Below, in pieces: positions 1-8,180 of a stretch of 16,706 nt of DNA. This DNA comes from an uncultured Clostridia bacterium. Lineage in GTDB: Bacteria > Bacillota > Clostridia > Christensenellales > Borkfalkiaceae. The DNA lies in assembly GCA_934230055.1 (NCBI GenBank), contig CAKQEE010000008.1, positions 1 to 16,706 of the forward strand, in the 5' to 3' direction. Below the pieces are notes generated by a model. That model was given only the letters and a program-made list of their open reading frames with translations, was not told where the DNA came from and made no database searches. Position 1 is the stretch's first letter. The number at the start of each line of letters is the position of its first letter. The translations under genes and the position numbers were made by a program.

Positions 1-696
1 GTAAATACGATAGGGCTTAACCTTATCTGTCTCGTGGTGCTGTTCCCTATGCCGATATTGTTCGCGCTGATGCTCAACGAAATATTCCACGCGAAATATA
101 AAGGCGTGGTGCAGACGATATGTATTCTGCCGAACTTTCTTTCGTGGATGGTTTTCGGCGGAATCTGCCTCGGTATGATGGATATGACTTCGGGTATCAT
201 AAACCCCGTTTTGGAGGTCCTCGGACTATCCTCTCCCGATAACCCCGTAAACCTCGGCGAGCCGCAATACTTCTGGGCGACGATGGTTATAACCTCTATG
301 ATAAAGGGTACGGGCTGGGGTTCGATAATTTACACGGCGGCGATAGCGGGTATCAGTATGGAAATGTACGAGGCGGCGGATATAGAAGGTGTGAACAGAT
401 GGCAGGCGATAAGATATATCACTCTTCCCTCCATCGCGCCTACGATAACCGTGTTTTTGTTGCTTAACATAAGCGGACTCTTAAACAACTCCTTTGAACA
501 CGTTTACGTTTTCCAGAACGCCATAAATCTGGAACGCGGCGAAGTGCTTGCGACCTATTCGTGGAAGCTCGGCATTTCCGCAAGGAAATATTCGTTTACC
601 ACGGCTCTCGGGCTTTTGCAGTCGATAGTTTCGGTAATACTGCTGACGGTAGGTAACTTTACCAGTAAGAAAATTGCGGGAAGGGGGTTGTTCTGA
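1..696 (+). CDS. lplB: CUT1-type sugar ABC transporter permease, LplB-like (5' truncated)
   Basis: The reading frame is open from base 1, so the gene starts upstream of the window; about 231 residues remain. The visible start, NTIGLNLICLVVLFPMPILF, followed by LNEIF and VQTICILPNFLSWMVFGG, is typical of the LplB family of binding-protein-dependent permeases. Several hydrophobic membrane segments are present. The cytoplasmic EAA loop, which docks the ATPase, is seen as EAADIEGVNRWQAIRYITLP, beginning near residue 124 of the visible part. The protein would form half of the membrane channel of a carbohydrate importer with the next gene product. Its stop overlaps the next start by one base (TGATG), which indicates translational coupling. 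No ATPase gene lies in the window; in this family a shared MsmX-like ATPase often serves (known of the family). The substrate cannot be read from the permease. Confidence 0.93.
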   Translation, partial: VNTIGLNLICLVVLFPMPILFALMLNEIFHAKYKGVVQTICILPNFLSWMVFGGICLGMMDMTSGIINPVLEVLGLSSPDNPVNLGEPQYFWATMVITSMIKGTGWGSIIYTAAIAGISMEMYEAADIEGVNRWQAIRYITLPSIAPTITVFLLLNISGLLNNSFEHVYVFQNAINLERGEVLATYSWKLGISARKYSFTTALGLLQSIVSVILLTVGNFTSKKIAGRGLF

Positions 697-1589
697 TGGC
701 AAAAACGATTGCGGTGTCGGGCAGGAGAAAGAAGATGACCGCGGGCGACTATATCATATACGTTCTTATGGCGCTTGCCGCGCTCGTGGCGTTGTATCCG
801 TTCTGGTTTGTTCTCGTAGGCTCGTTCAATCAGGGCGAGGATTACCTGTCCGGCGGAGTGTGGCTGTGGCCGAGAATATTCGACTCTTCGAGCTACGGAT
901 TCGTTCTTAAAGACGCAAGACTGTGGAACGGATTCAGAACGACGATATTAAGAGTGGTGTTCGGCGTTTCTTCCGCGCTTCTGTATACTTCTATGACGGC
1001 TTACGGAATGACGAGGAAAAATCTCAGATTCAAGAAGTTTTTCTACTGGGTAAACATAGTCGCTATGTTTTTCGGCGGCGGACTTATTCCGTTCTATCTG
1101 TGGATGATAACGATAGGGCTTTACGAAAACTTTCTCGCGTATATCTTTCCGGGACTTTATTCCGTCTACAATATGATAGTATTTTCAAGCTTTTTCCGCT
1201 CGATTCCCGAAGAAATGCACGAAGCGGCTCTGGTGGACGGCGCAAGCGAGTATCTGATAATGTTCAAGATATATTTTCCGATGTCGCTTCCCGCGTTCGC
1301 AACGGTGGGGCTGTGGCTGGGACTCGCGCACTGGAACTCATACTTTGACACGATGATATATTGTTCGAGAACGGAATCCCTCCATACACTTCAATATTAT
1401 TTGTTGCAGGTTATAAAAGAGTCTTCTAGTACGGAAGCGGAGATACCGCCCGAAATGGCTTCGAGAATAAACACGCAGACCATATCTTACGCGGCGATAG
1501 TGATAGCAACCATTCCCGTGTTGTGTATGTTCCCGTTAATACAAAAAATAATCAAAAAAGGCGTGACCGTAGGTTCGCTTAAAGGATAA
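696..1589 (+). CDS. CUT1-type sugar ABC transporter permease, YtcP/LplC-like
   Basis: This 297-residue polytopic membrane protein has about six hydrophobic segments: near residues 19-40, then around LRVVFGVSSALLYTSMTAYG, FYWVNIVAMFFGGGLIPFYL, LAYIFPGLYSVYNMIVFSSF, ATVGLWLGLAHW and IVIATIPVLCMFPL. The EAA loop starts at E176 (EAALVDGASEYLIMFKIYFP). The C-terminal end, KKGVTVGSLKG, is the usual ending of YtcP/LplC-type permeases. The ATG at 696 shares its A with the upstream TGA, and the gene should be translated together with the first permease. The two would form the channel heterodimer fed by the lipoprotein encoded next. The family assignment is secure. The transported sugar is unknown and is best inferred from the downstream catabolic genes. 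Confidence 0.95.
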   Translation: MAKTIAVSGRRKKMTAGDYIIYVLMALAALVALYPFWFVLVGSFNQGEDYLSGGVWLWPRIFDSSSYGFVLKDARLWNGFRTTILRVVFGVSSALLYTSMTAYGMTRKNLRFKKFFYWVNIVAMFFGGGLIPFYLWMITIGLYENFLAYIFPGLYSVYNMIVFSSFFRSIPEEMHEAALVDGASEYLIMFKIYFPMSLPAFATVGLWLGLAHWNSYFDTMIYCSRTESLHTLQYYLLQVIKESSSTEAEIPPEMASRINTQTISYAAIVIATIPVLCMFPLIQKIIKKGVTVGSLKG

Positions 1590-1603
1590 AAAAGGAGAAA
1601 AAG

Positions 1604-3445
1604 ATGAAATTCAAAAAGACGATAGCGTTATTGCTTTGTTTGGCGAGCGTCGCGGGTATGACCGCGTGCGGAAGGAAGGATTCGGGGCTTAATTACCCCG
1701 ACAGAGGTTATGCGACTGCCGATAAGGACAGTTGGGAACAGATAGAAGAGGGTGACGGAGACGTAACAGTATACTGGTATGTCGATAGTTCGAGCTATTC
1801 TAACCCCGCGTCTCTCGAAACGAAGGTCGGCAACTACGTTTATAAAAAGACGGGCATAAAAATCGAGTGGATGAAACCGCTCGACGAAACGGGTTCTATG
1901 CTTTCCACAATGATTGCGGGCAACAACCTCCCCGACGTTATAAGCGTAGGAGCCGGTAGCGAAGAAAGATTCAATCTTCCGCTTCAAGGCTACGTTTATC
2001 CGATAGACAGCCTTGCGGAAAAATACGCGCCCACTCTTCTTAACAGAATAGATAAAGACATACGCTCCTGTTTCGTGCAGAAAGACGGAAAAATTTACGG
2101 GCTTCCTAATCAGTTCTACACGACGGACGATATGAACGCCTATAAACAGCAGGAAGGTTCGACTATAATTTCCAACGGCGCGCTCGTTGCGAGAAAGGAT
2201 TGGCTGGAAGAGTATATCTCGTACAAAAAATCACAGGATTCTTCGTGGACGGATAAACAAGCGACCACTCCCGAAGGCTTTACCGAAATGTGCAAATGGG
2301 TAAAGGACGAAAAAGGGATAAACAACGACGCGCCCACCCTTTTATTAAGCCCGTTCAGGGGAACGGCTTCTTCCACCGCGATGCGCTGGATTATGCAGTA
2401 TTTTTGCGTGCCGAGAGAGGACTCAAACGGTAATCTCGTGAGAGAAAACACCAACGAAAAATATCAGGAAGCGTTGTGGTTTCTGAACAATTTATACAGA
2501 GAAAAAATCATATATTCGGGCAATTTCAGCGTAACCTCTTCGGCTACGGGTGGACTTATTTCAAACGGTACGCCTTTCGCGTTCCTCGGTTCGCCGCAGG
2601 ATTACGAGGCTCAGTTCAAGTCCGCGGCGACGAAGGGCGTGGAATACGTTCCGATAGTGCTTACGAATTCGGACGGAGACGTTCCGCAGCTCACCTCTCT
2701 CGCGGGTAAAGGCGGTTGGAGATTTTCTATGATAACCAACAACTGCAAACGCCCCGACAGAGTAATAAAGCTTTTCGACTTTTTGATGAGCGACGAAGGT
2801 CAGTCTCTGTTCTTCGGAATAGAAAACGAGGAGTACGAATACGAGGTGAGACCTGGCGAGGTAAAGGACGGTAAAACGTATAAGTACGGCAAAATAAAAT
2901 GGACGGAAAAGACTTGGAAGGACATACAGAATTCGCAGACGGCTTCTTACGGATTTTTCTATTTCAATCCGCTCGTAAATCCTATGTATCCGCGCCTTGC
3001 CGGACCTAACGGGGAAATACTCAACACATACTCGAACTACGTTTTGTATAATCTGAAAGCCGCGCTTACCGATTACGTTTACGTTGCGGACGCGTTTGCG
3101 TACGTCAGAGACGCTAACGATCCCGATTATCAGAAGATGACGGATATTAATTCCAACATTTCCAACGTATACGCGATGCAGATACCTAAAATCATCAGCG
3201 CGAAAACCGAACAGGAAGCGAAAAACATTTACGACGCGATGATAAAGCAGGCGGATAATCTCGGTGCGAAGAAGCTTTACGAATTCGATAACGCCACGTT
3301 TAAGAAATTCAAGGAATCGCTTGGAATAACTTGGGGCTTCCCGCCGAACGATCCGAACTCCTGTTATAAGGATTTGCAGGTTACTTCCCTTTTCGGAAAC
3401 CTCGCTTACAATAAAACGATACCCGACGACATAGTAAGAAAATAA
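1604..3445 (+). CDS. Extracellular substrate-binding lipoprotein of the ABC importer
   Basis: This is a 613-residue secreted lipoprotein. A positively charged N-terminus and hydrophobic stretch lead to a lipobox (GMTAC, lipidated Cys22), so it should be anchored to the outer face of the membrane. It follows the permeases after 14 nt with a clear AAGGAG site. Its size and position fit the large solute-binding proteins that accompany LplB/YtcP permeases, which are longer than typical 400-450-residue sugar-binding proteins. Sequence typical of a periplasmic-binding-protein type 2 fold is visible, for example KTGIKIEWMKP, GNNLPDVIS near the start, and a later segment beginning FSMITNNCKRPDRVIKLFDF followed by LMSDEGQ. 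Many aromatic residues (Tyr, Trp) fit sugar-ring stacking. Ligand identity cannot be deduced. Oligosaccharide, nucleoside-like glycoside or sugar acid are all possible from context. Confidence 0.93.
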   Translation: MKFKKTIALLLCLASVAGMTACGRKDSGLNYPDRGYATADKDSWEQIEEGDGDVTVYWYVDSSSYSNPASLETKVGNYVYKKTGIKIEWMKPLDETGSMLSTMIAGNNLPDVISVGAGSEERFNLPLQGYVYPIDSLAEKYAPTLLNRIDKDIRSCFVQKDGKIYGLPNQFYTTDDMNAYKQQEGSTIISNGALVARKDWLEEYISYKKSQDSSWTDKQATTPEGFTEMCKWVKDEKGINNDAPTLLLSPFRGTASSTAMRWIMQYFCVPREDSNGNLVRENTNEKYQEALWFLNNLYREKIIYSGNFSVTSSATGGLISNGTPFAFLGSPQDYEAQFKSAATKGVEYVPIVLTNSDGDVPQLTSLAGKGGWRFSMITNNCKRPDRVIKLFDFLMSDEGQSLFFGIENEEYEYEVRPGEVKDGKTYKYGKIKWTEKTWKDIQNSQTASYGFFYFNPLVNPMYPRLAGPNGEILNTYSNYVLYNLKAALTDYVYVADAFAYVRDANDPDYQKMTDINSNISNVYAMQIPKIISAKTEQEAKNIYDAMIKQADNLGAKKLYEFDNATFKKFKESLGITWGFPPNDPNSCYKDLQVTSLFGNLAYNKTIPDDIVRK

Positions 3446-3447
3446 TT

Positions 3448-4362
3448 ATGGAAAAGATAAAAGCGATAATAGATATGGACATCGGCGACGACATAGACGA
3501 CGCGTTCGCCCTGCAATATGCGATAAACCACCCCGATTTTGAAATTTTAGGGGTGACGGTAATGTATAAAAACTGTTACCAGAGGGCGAAAATGGCGCGC
3601 GCGCTGCTCGAAAAGAACGGCGTGAAGAACGTCGGCGTGTATATGGGCTACGATAAGCCGATAGTGGAGGATATAAAGCCGTTCTGGTACGAAAGCATCG
3701 GCAAAGACGGCAAAGCGAATCTTCTTTCTTGGGACGAAAGTCTTGAAAAATATCCCGTAGAAGAAAAGCACGCCGTGGATTTCATAATCGAAACGGCGAG
3801 AAAATACCCCGGCGAGGTTACGCTTTTCGGCATAGGACCTATGACGAATATCGCGAAAGCGATAGAAAAATCGCCCGGGGATATGAAAAAGCTCAAAGAA
3901 ATAATACTTATGAGCGGCAATCGGGATATGATTCTGGAATATAACCTTATGGTAGATCCCGAAGCGGCTAAAATCGTTTACGACAGCGAAATACCCGTCA
4001 CTCTCGTCGGCGGGAACGTAACGCTCAAATGCAATTTCTTCCAACGTCATTTGAAAAGAGAGCTGGCGATGAAAGGCGAAGCGTTCGGTTTCCTCAACGA
4101 AATGATGATGAAGTGGATTTCGTATAATATGCGCCCGCCGATAATGCACGACGCGCTTACCTTATCTGTGGCGGCGCACGATTTCGTTAAGTTTTCTCCA
4201 CTATCGGTCGAGGTGCAGCTATCCGAGGGCAAGCGCGGCAAAATAGAAGTAACGCCGCCCGTAGAAGGGAAAAAGGTGTTTCCTGCTTCTCTCTCGGTGG
4301 ATAACGCAGGATTTTTGGAACACTTCTTCGGCATAATGGAACTGACAGGCAAAAAAGAATAA
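3448..4362 (+). CDS. Nucleoside hydrolase family protein (IUNH type)
   Basis: This 304-residue protein lacks a signal peptide and is therefore cytoplasmic. The N-terminal aspartate cluster DMDIGDDIDDAFAL (residues 9-22) is the calcium-binding signature of inosine/uridine-preferring nucleoside hydrolases, in the form with two extra residues before the DD pair. Later family marks are ILMSGN, EYNLMVDPEAA and the C-terminal HD pair H234-D235 (IMHDAL). The family hydrolyses N-ribosidic bonds, giving free ribose and a base, using Ca2+ to activate water. Members with other glycosidic substrates exist. The ATG lies 2 nt after the binding-protein stop with no clear Shine-Dalgarno site, so translation is probably coupled. 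Its place directly behind the importer suggests it acts on the imported compound, and a ribokinase-like gene at the end of the window would match released ribose. The exact substrate is inference. Confidence 0.9.
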   Translation: MEKIKAIIDMDIGDDIDDAFALQYAINHPDFEILGVTVMYKNCYQRAKMARALLEKNGVKNVGVYMGYDKPIVEDIKPFWYESIGKDGKANLLSWDESLEKYPVEEKHAVDFIIETARKYPGEVTLFGIGPMTNIAKAIEKSPGDMKKLKEIILMSGNRDMILEYNLMVDPEAAKIVYDSEIPVTLVGGNVTLKCNFFQRHLKRELAMKGEAFGFLNEMMMKWISYNMRPPIMHDALTLSVAAHDFVKFSPLSVEVQLSEGKRGKIEVTPPVEGKKVFPASLSVDNAGFLEHFFGIMELTGKKE

Positions 4363-4375
4363 GGACGGAAAAAGG

Positions 4376-6121
4376 GTGAAAAAAAGTATTTTGAAGCCGT
4401 TCGTGATAGCGATTTTCGCCGTTATCGCGGCGGTTGCGCCGACGTTCGGAAAAGCGAGCTTCGGAGTATCGACCGTTCGTGCCGAAACGTTCGGAAGCAT
4501 CGTGAACAGAAAAGAAACGGTTACCGAAACGAACGGTCTGACCGTGAAAACTTCGAGCGGGTGGAAACAGGGCTCGGCAACGAATTTTTCGGTGAAAACG
4601 GGCGAAATAATCGTACCCGACGGCGGGTTTTTGGCGATAGAATTAAAGCTCGCAAAGGTGAACTACGACTATTTCGTGTGCAAATTAGGCGTAAACGGCA
4701 AGTCGTTCGACATGGGCGACGCGGGTACGGGCGGAAGCGCGGGAAACAGCTATAAAGCGATAAGCAACGGCGCGACTATAAACGTAAACCAGAAGTTCGG
4801 GTATTTTTTCAACTTCCCCAAGGGCTTCGACGGTACGATTTATATTCCCGCGGAGCTTGTGGGAACAGACGGCGAGCGCGTGAGCTACGTTACGGAAATA
4901 AACGTCGCCGTGGATTCTTCCTTTACGGACAGACAGTCGCAGACTGTGTGGAGCAAGGTTTTCGCGTGCGAAAAGATAGGCGAAACGCCCGAGAACGCAT
5001 TCAGCTTTTCGGAGCTGCTATCAAGCGACAACGAAACGGTGAACGACTATCGCTTTTCTGCGACGGACAATCTCGAATGTAAGATAGAGAAGGGAACGGT
5101 CGTCGAATATGCCTGCGACGGCGCGATGATAAACGAAGAAATCGGGAACGCGCTTAAAATCGGAATAAACAAAACGAGCGCGTGCGGCAAAGAGCTTGAA
5201 GGTCAGGATTTATACAGCTGGCTGAAAATAGACCTGAAAGATAAAGCTTTCGTGCCGAAGGACGGGCTTGCGATAAAGGTTTACGGATATTCTTCGAGCG
5301 TATCGTTCAAGATGTATCTCGAAACGGAAAACGGCGCGAAGTATAAGCCGAATTTGAGCGAAACCACGACCACGGGAAAATTCACGTTCATAACCGTGAA
5401 CGGAGAGGTTTCCACCGTCGGCGGAAGGCTTGGAAATATTTACGTTTTAAGGGGCAAATCGGGAACGATTTATATACCTTATTCGGATATGACGCCCGTA
5501 GCGAAGGCTTCTGAATTTATGGGCGAAACGCCCGTGCGTGCGGAAGGGCTTGACAAGGTAACCGCCATTTATATCGGAATGAGATATTTGCACAGCAACG
5601 GCAAATATATCGCGATAGGCTCGTTCGGAAACGCGGACGTAGAGAAAAACGAAGTGACCGAAATAATAAACACGGCAAAGCTTTCCGAAGAGGAGCTGAA
5701 CGTGAACGATATAACGAGCGGCACGGTTATAAAGGCTCTCGGAGAAGGGCAGAGGCTTATCAACTGGAACTTGGGTAAGTTTAACCCGAGACTTTTGCCC
5801 GAATACAGAGATTTCGAGGAGCTTAAAAATCTCATCGCGGCGTGCAAAAAAATCGACGAAAGTAAGTATACCGAAGAAAGCCTGAAAACGCTTAAAGACA
5901 AGATAACCGTGGCGGAGCTTATGACAGAAAACGAGCTTGCAACGGTCAGCGACGTAGAAACCGCGTACAGAAACCTCAGCGAAGCGAAGTTTAACTTAAA
6001 GCTTAACGCGGGCGGCGGGTGTTCGGGAAGAGCGGAAGGCGGTATCGCCGCGGCGGCGGTCTCTTTGGCTCTCGCGGCGGTTGCGGCGATAATCTTTTGG
6101 AGGAGAAAAACCGATGCGTAA
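4376..6121 (+). CDS. Secreted surface protein with duplicated putative domain, FIVAR domain and C-terminal membrane anchor
   Basis: The 581-residue protein starts at GTG, 13 nt after the previous stop, behind a purine-rich AAGGACGG/AAAAAGG stretch. Residues 1 to about 38 form a signal peptide. Two similar segments of about 190-200 residues follow. Each has a LAI start and a GTIYIP motif (residues 153-158 and 363-368) before a stretch in which strands predominate, which suggests a tandem beta-sandwich, possibly carbohydrate-binding. Residues about 478-543 (ACKKIDESKYTEESLKTLKD onward) fit a FIVAR helical domain, common in Gram-positive cell-surface glycan-acting proteins. The tail has GGGCSG (from 546), a hydrophobic helix near 557-575 and a basic end, RRKTDA. 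There is no LPXTG motif. No catalytic domain is recognised. It probably binds glycan or helps capture substrate for the adjacent importer (inference). Confidence 0.8.
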   Translation: MKKSILKPFVIAIFAVIAAVAPTFGKASFGVSTVRAETFGSIVNRKETVTETNGLTVKTSSGWKQGSATNFSVKTGEIIVPDGGFLAIELKLAKVNYDYFVCKLGVNGKSFDMGDAGTGGSAGNSYKAISNGATINVNQKFGYFFNFPKGFDGTIYIPAELVGTDGERVSYVTEINVAVDSSFTDRQSQTVWSKVFACEKIGETPENAFSFSELLSSDNETVNDYRFSATDNLECKIEKGTVVEYACDGAMINEEIGNALKIGINKTSACGKELEGQDLYSWLKIDLKDKAFVPKDGLAIKVYGYSSSVSFKMYLETENGAKYKPNLSETTTTGKFTFITVNGEVSTVGGRLGNIYVLRGKSGTIYIPYSDMTPVAKASEFMGETPVRAEGLDKVTAIYIGMRYLHSNGKYIAIGSFGNADVEKNEVTEIINTAKLSEEELNVNDITSGTVIKALGEGQRLINWNLGKFNPRLLPEYRDFEELKNLIAACKKIDESKYTEESLKTLKDKITVAELMTENELATVSDVETAYRNLSEAKFNLKLNAGGGCSGRAEGGIAAAAVSLALAAVAAIIFWRRKTDA

Positions 6122-7310
6122 GAAATCAGCGACGATTATATTGACCGCGATAATGCTTTTAACAGCGATATTGTTTCCCGCGTGCGGTTCGGACGTTTCG
6201 GATATGACGCCCGAGTACGAAACGGGGCTGATGTTCGACGAGAAAATCGGCACGAGCTATTATAACTATTGCAATTCAACCATAGTAAAAGGCGACGATG
6301 CGTATCTGTGGTATTGCCGTAACAGAGGCTCGGCGGTGCAGGGCGACAGAATAGCGTTCCGTCAGGGCAAGAAAAAGAACGGCGTGTGGCACTGGTCAGA
6401 ACCCGTTTACGCGCTCGATCCCGCGGAGGAAACCGCGTGGGATTGTGCGGGACAATGCGATCCGAACGTCATAAAGGGCGAATTTAATTACGAAAACAAA
6501 AAATACGAATACCTGATGGCGTATCTCGGCGGCGACGGCGCGGGCAACTACGGTTGTACGTTCGGGTTCGCCGTGGCGGAAAGCATTTACGGACCGTGGA
6601 AAAGGGTGCATACGGTAAGCCCTTTGATATCGTTTACCGACCTTTATCCGAACGCAGGCAATCTCGATCCCGAGCAAAGCTATTTGTGGGGCGCGGGGCA
6701 ACCTTCTATGATAAGCGCGGATAAAAAGGGCAGAATACTGCTTTTTTACACCTATCATACGGACGTGGACCTCGGAACGGATACGAGCTGGACGGTAGTT
6801 GCCGAAAGATGGGATTTTTCCGACCTCGATAACCCCGTGCAGGAGTTTTCGGTGAAGATGCGCGCGAGAGGCTTGAAGAGAAGAACGGGCGCGGAGGATA
6901 CCTTTACCAACGCCGACTTTATGTACGATCCCGAAAGACAGGTGCTGTACGTCGCGACCGACGTTCACCCGTTCGGGCTTGCTTATAAAGACGGAGACGC
7001 ATATCCCGACAATATGCCGAACATCGGAAGAATAGCTTACGCGGATCTGACGCTCGAAAACGAAGGCGTCGTCGGCGACACGCTTAATCTGACGGACGGG
7101 GATATGCTCTGGACGGACATAATTCAGATAAGCAAAGAAAACACGGGCTGTTCGAGAAACAGCAACCTCGGATTTTTCCGCGACGAATACGGGTATATGG
7201 CTTATCACGATAAGCTGGAATGGGGCTTTTCCTCTTCCGCCACGAGTCCCGTAGAGGACAATTCGTTGTATTACACTTGGCGGATATACAGATACGAGTA
7301 CGAATTATAA
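6114..7310 (+). CDS. Beta-propeller lipoprotein, GH43-like glycosidase candidate
   Basis: This 398-residue lipoprotein has an N-terminal hydrophobic segment ending in LFPAC (Cys24), so it should sit on the outer membrane face. The start ATG overlaps the preceding gene by 8 nt (ATGCGTAA) and has a GGAGGAG site. The mature part has repeated propeller-like strands: GDRIAFRQG, WHWSEPVYAL, CDPNVIKG (D116), YEYLMAYLGGDG, FGFAVAESIYGPWKRV, GAGQPSMISADKKGRILLFY and DADFMYDPE-like segments. This pattern resembles the five-bladed propellers of GH43/GH32/GH117-type enzymes, where an Asp near D116 often acts as base (known of the families). I cannot place all three catalytic acids, so activity is unproven. 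A surface glycosidase releasing a pentose- or uronic-acid-containing unit for the importer would fit. An inactive sugar-binding propeller is the alternative. Confidence 0.68.
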   Translation: MRKKSATIILTAIMLLTAILFPACGSDVSDMTPEYETGLMFDEKIGTSYYNYCNSTIVKGDDAYLWYCRNRGSAVQGDRIAFRQGKKKNGVWHWSEPVYALDPAEETAWDCAGQCDPNVIKGEFNYENKKYEYLMAYLGGDGAGNYGCTFGFAVAESIYGPWKRVHTVSPLISFTDLYPNAGNLDPEQSYLWGAGQPSMISADKKGRILLFYTYHTDVDLGTDTSWTVVAERWDFSDLDNPVQEFSVKMRARGLKRRTGAEDTFTNADFMYDPERQVLYVATDVHPFGLAYKDGDAYPDNMPNIGRIAYADLTLENEGVVGDTLNLTDGDMLWTDIIQISKENTGCSRNSNLGFFRDEYGYMAYHDKLEWGFSSSATSPVEDNSLYYTWRIYRYEYEL

Positions 7311-7319
7311 GGAGAAAAT

Positions 7320-8180
7320 ATGGAAGCTGATTACAAAAAGTTAGAAAGATTCAGCGCGGATATAAGAATAACGCTGCTGAAAGAATTATCGTATTTAGGA
7401 TCGGGGCACGTCGGCGGAAGCGCGTCCATCGCGGACGTACTCGCGGTGCTTTACGGTGCGGAAATGAACGTCGATCCCGAAAATCCGCAAAATCCCGACC
7501 GCGACAGGCTGGTGCTTTCAAAAGGGCATTGCGGTCCCGCGCTTTACGCGACGCTCGCGCTCAAAGGATTTTTTCCTATGGAATGGCTTAAAACGCTCAA
7601 CAAGGGCGGCACGAAGCTCCCGAGTCACTCGGATATGAGGAAAACGCCGGGGATAGATATGAGTACGGGTTCTCTCGGACAGGGAATATCCTGCGCGGAG
7701 GGTATCGCGCTGGGACTTAAAATGCAGAAAAAGGACGGATTCGTTTATTGCATAATCGGCGACGGCGAAATGCAGGAGGGACAGGTCTGGGAAGCGGTTA
7801 TGTCCGCTAATCAGCTTAAACTCGACAACCTCGTGATACTTCTCGACTGGAACAAAAAGCAGCTGGACGACAGAGTGGAAAAAATCTGCGATCCGATAAA
7901 CCCCGAAGAAAAATTCAGGGCGTTCGGATTAGACGCCGCGACCTGCAAGGGCTACGACGTCAAGGATATATACGAGTGCATAGAGCGCGCGAAAAAGGTG
8001 AAGGGCAAGGCTCACGCGATAGTCCTCGATACCTGGAAGGGTATGGGCATCGATTTTGCGGAAAAGGTAGGATATAATCACTTTCTGCCGGTAAGCGAAG
8101 AAACGGCGAAGAACGCTATCGACGAGATAGAGAGAAGACTTGCAAACGGCACTTATCCCAAGGGAGATCTGGTATGGTAA
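7320..8180 (+). CDS. Transketolase, N-terminal (thiamine-diphosphate binding) subunit
   Basis: This 286-residue subunit of a split transketolase begins at ATG behind AAGGAG. H30 lies in SGHVGGS, the GDGEMQEG motif starts at G147, and the metal-ligating pair D148 and N178 (LLDWNKKQ) shows the family's GDG-to-N spacing of 30. HSDMRKTPGIDMSTGSLGQG matches the substrate/cofactor loop. With the next protein it transfers a two-carbon ketol unit between sugar phosphates in the cytoplasm, using thiamine diphosphate and Mg2+. Split transketolases are common in Clostridia. They occur both as housekeeping enzymes and as dedicated catabolic pairs, such as the apulose-4-phosphate transketolase AptAB (established knowledge, recalled). 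The operon context favours a pathway-specific role here. The stop overlaps the next gene by 7 nt. Confidence 0.95.
   Translation: MEADYKKLERFSADIRITLLKELSYLGSGHVGGSASIADVLAVLYGAEMNVDPENPQNPDRDRLVLSKGHCGPALYATLALKGFFPMEWLKTLNKGGTKLPSHSDMRKTPGIDMSTGSLGQGISCAEGIALGLKMQKKDGFVYCIIGDGEMQEGQVWEAVMSANQLKLDNLVILLDWNKKQLDDRVEKICDPINPEEKFRAFGLDAATCKGYDVKDIYECIERAKKVKGKAHAIVLDTWKGMGIDFAEKVGYNHFLPVSEETAKNAIDEIERRLANGTYPKGDLVW

Noticed and set aside
3547..4149. 200-residue open frame on the minus strand
   Set aside because: Mirror frame of the nucleoside hydrolase gene, His/Arg/Phe-rich, no recognisable domain.
6396..7208. 270-residue open frame on the minus strand
   Set aside because: It lies wholly inside the lipoprotein gene on the other strand, its translation is rich in Arg/His with no family motifs, and it is explained by the codon bias of the sense gene.
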